Source of the DNA: Deltaproteobacteria bacterium RIFCSPLOWO2_02_FULL_50_16
GTDB taxonomy: Bacteria > UBA10199 > 2-02-FULL-50-16
Reading direction: 5' to 3'
Assembly (NCBI GenBank): GCA_001798715.1
Contig: MGSF01000046.1
Span: 1,515 to 38,632 of the forward strand
DNA: 37,118 nt
In this document: positions 36,965 to 37,118 of the stretch, piece after piece
Layout of the letters: the number at the start of each line of letters is the position of its first letter
Numbering within the stretch: position 1 is the stretch's first letter
Notes under the pieces: generated by a model
Seen by the model: only the letters and a program-made list of their open reading frames with translations
What the model was told of the DNA's origin: nothing
Databases searched by the model: none
Made by a program: the position numbers and the translations under genes

Positions 36965-37118
36965 GGGAACCTCTAATAACCCCAAATTTCGGGAACCTCT
37001 AAAAACCGCCCAGGTGCAAGGCGCCCGCCGAGTGAGGCCCGAGGCGTACTAGACTGTTCGCAGAGCTCACAGTACCTGAGGCATCAGAGATGCTGATCCG
37101 AAAGTACGTTGAGGGCCG
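36965..37118. repeat. Modular intergenic repeat element, truncated by the window end
   Basis: gggaacctctaa at 36965 and again at about 36991; on the minus strand contains gcatctctgatgcctcagg...gagctctg (module of the in-frame inserts) and cgggcctcactcggcgggcgccttg (module shared with 11246-11279). Confidence 0.75.

Overview
This 37.1 kb window is a mostly housekeeping stretch of a Gram-negative chromosome; the gene set looks deltaproteobacterial or Bdellovibrio-like, but lineage is inference only. In order it holds: pyrC(partial)-carA-carB; a DUF971 protein plus Mrp/ApbC; a Fur-box-preceded feoAB; speA; a patatin; hemN-hemH; a 15-codon lysine-rich mini-gene; tRNA-fMet; the minus-strand cluster xerD, M50 protease, trpS, scpA, scpB; trmB; folE; a GMC oxidoreductase; a 63-aa/483-aa ORFan pair; an alpha/beta hydrolase; DsbD; a DAC-domain protein; lipB; a metallophosphoesterase; a CDP-alcohol phosphatidyltransferase; two 2-hydroxyacyl-CoA dehydratase/benzoyl-CoA reductase-type subunits plus activase; and hflX. 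Four signals are not explained by ordinary gene annotation. (1) A modular family of small palindromic repeats lies in intergenic gaps. One 48-bp GC-rich module is also inserted in frame inside two adjacent dehydratase-subunit genes (tandem x2 in one, x1 in the other), is stop-free in all six frames, and shows compensatory base changes between copies; this resembles Rickettsia palindromic elements. (2) An apparently complete mini-gene encodes MAKKKKKAAKKKKKK, with a TTGACT-17-TATAAT promoter, GGAGGG Shine-Dalgarno and strong terminator. (3) The folE leader contains mutually exclusive hairpins that sequester or release the Shine-Dalgarno. (4) Every convergent gap longer than about 100 bp is occupied by a large palindrome or TIR element. 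All homology calls come from reading motifs; no database search was run.
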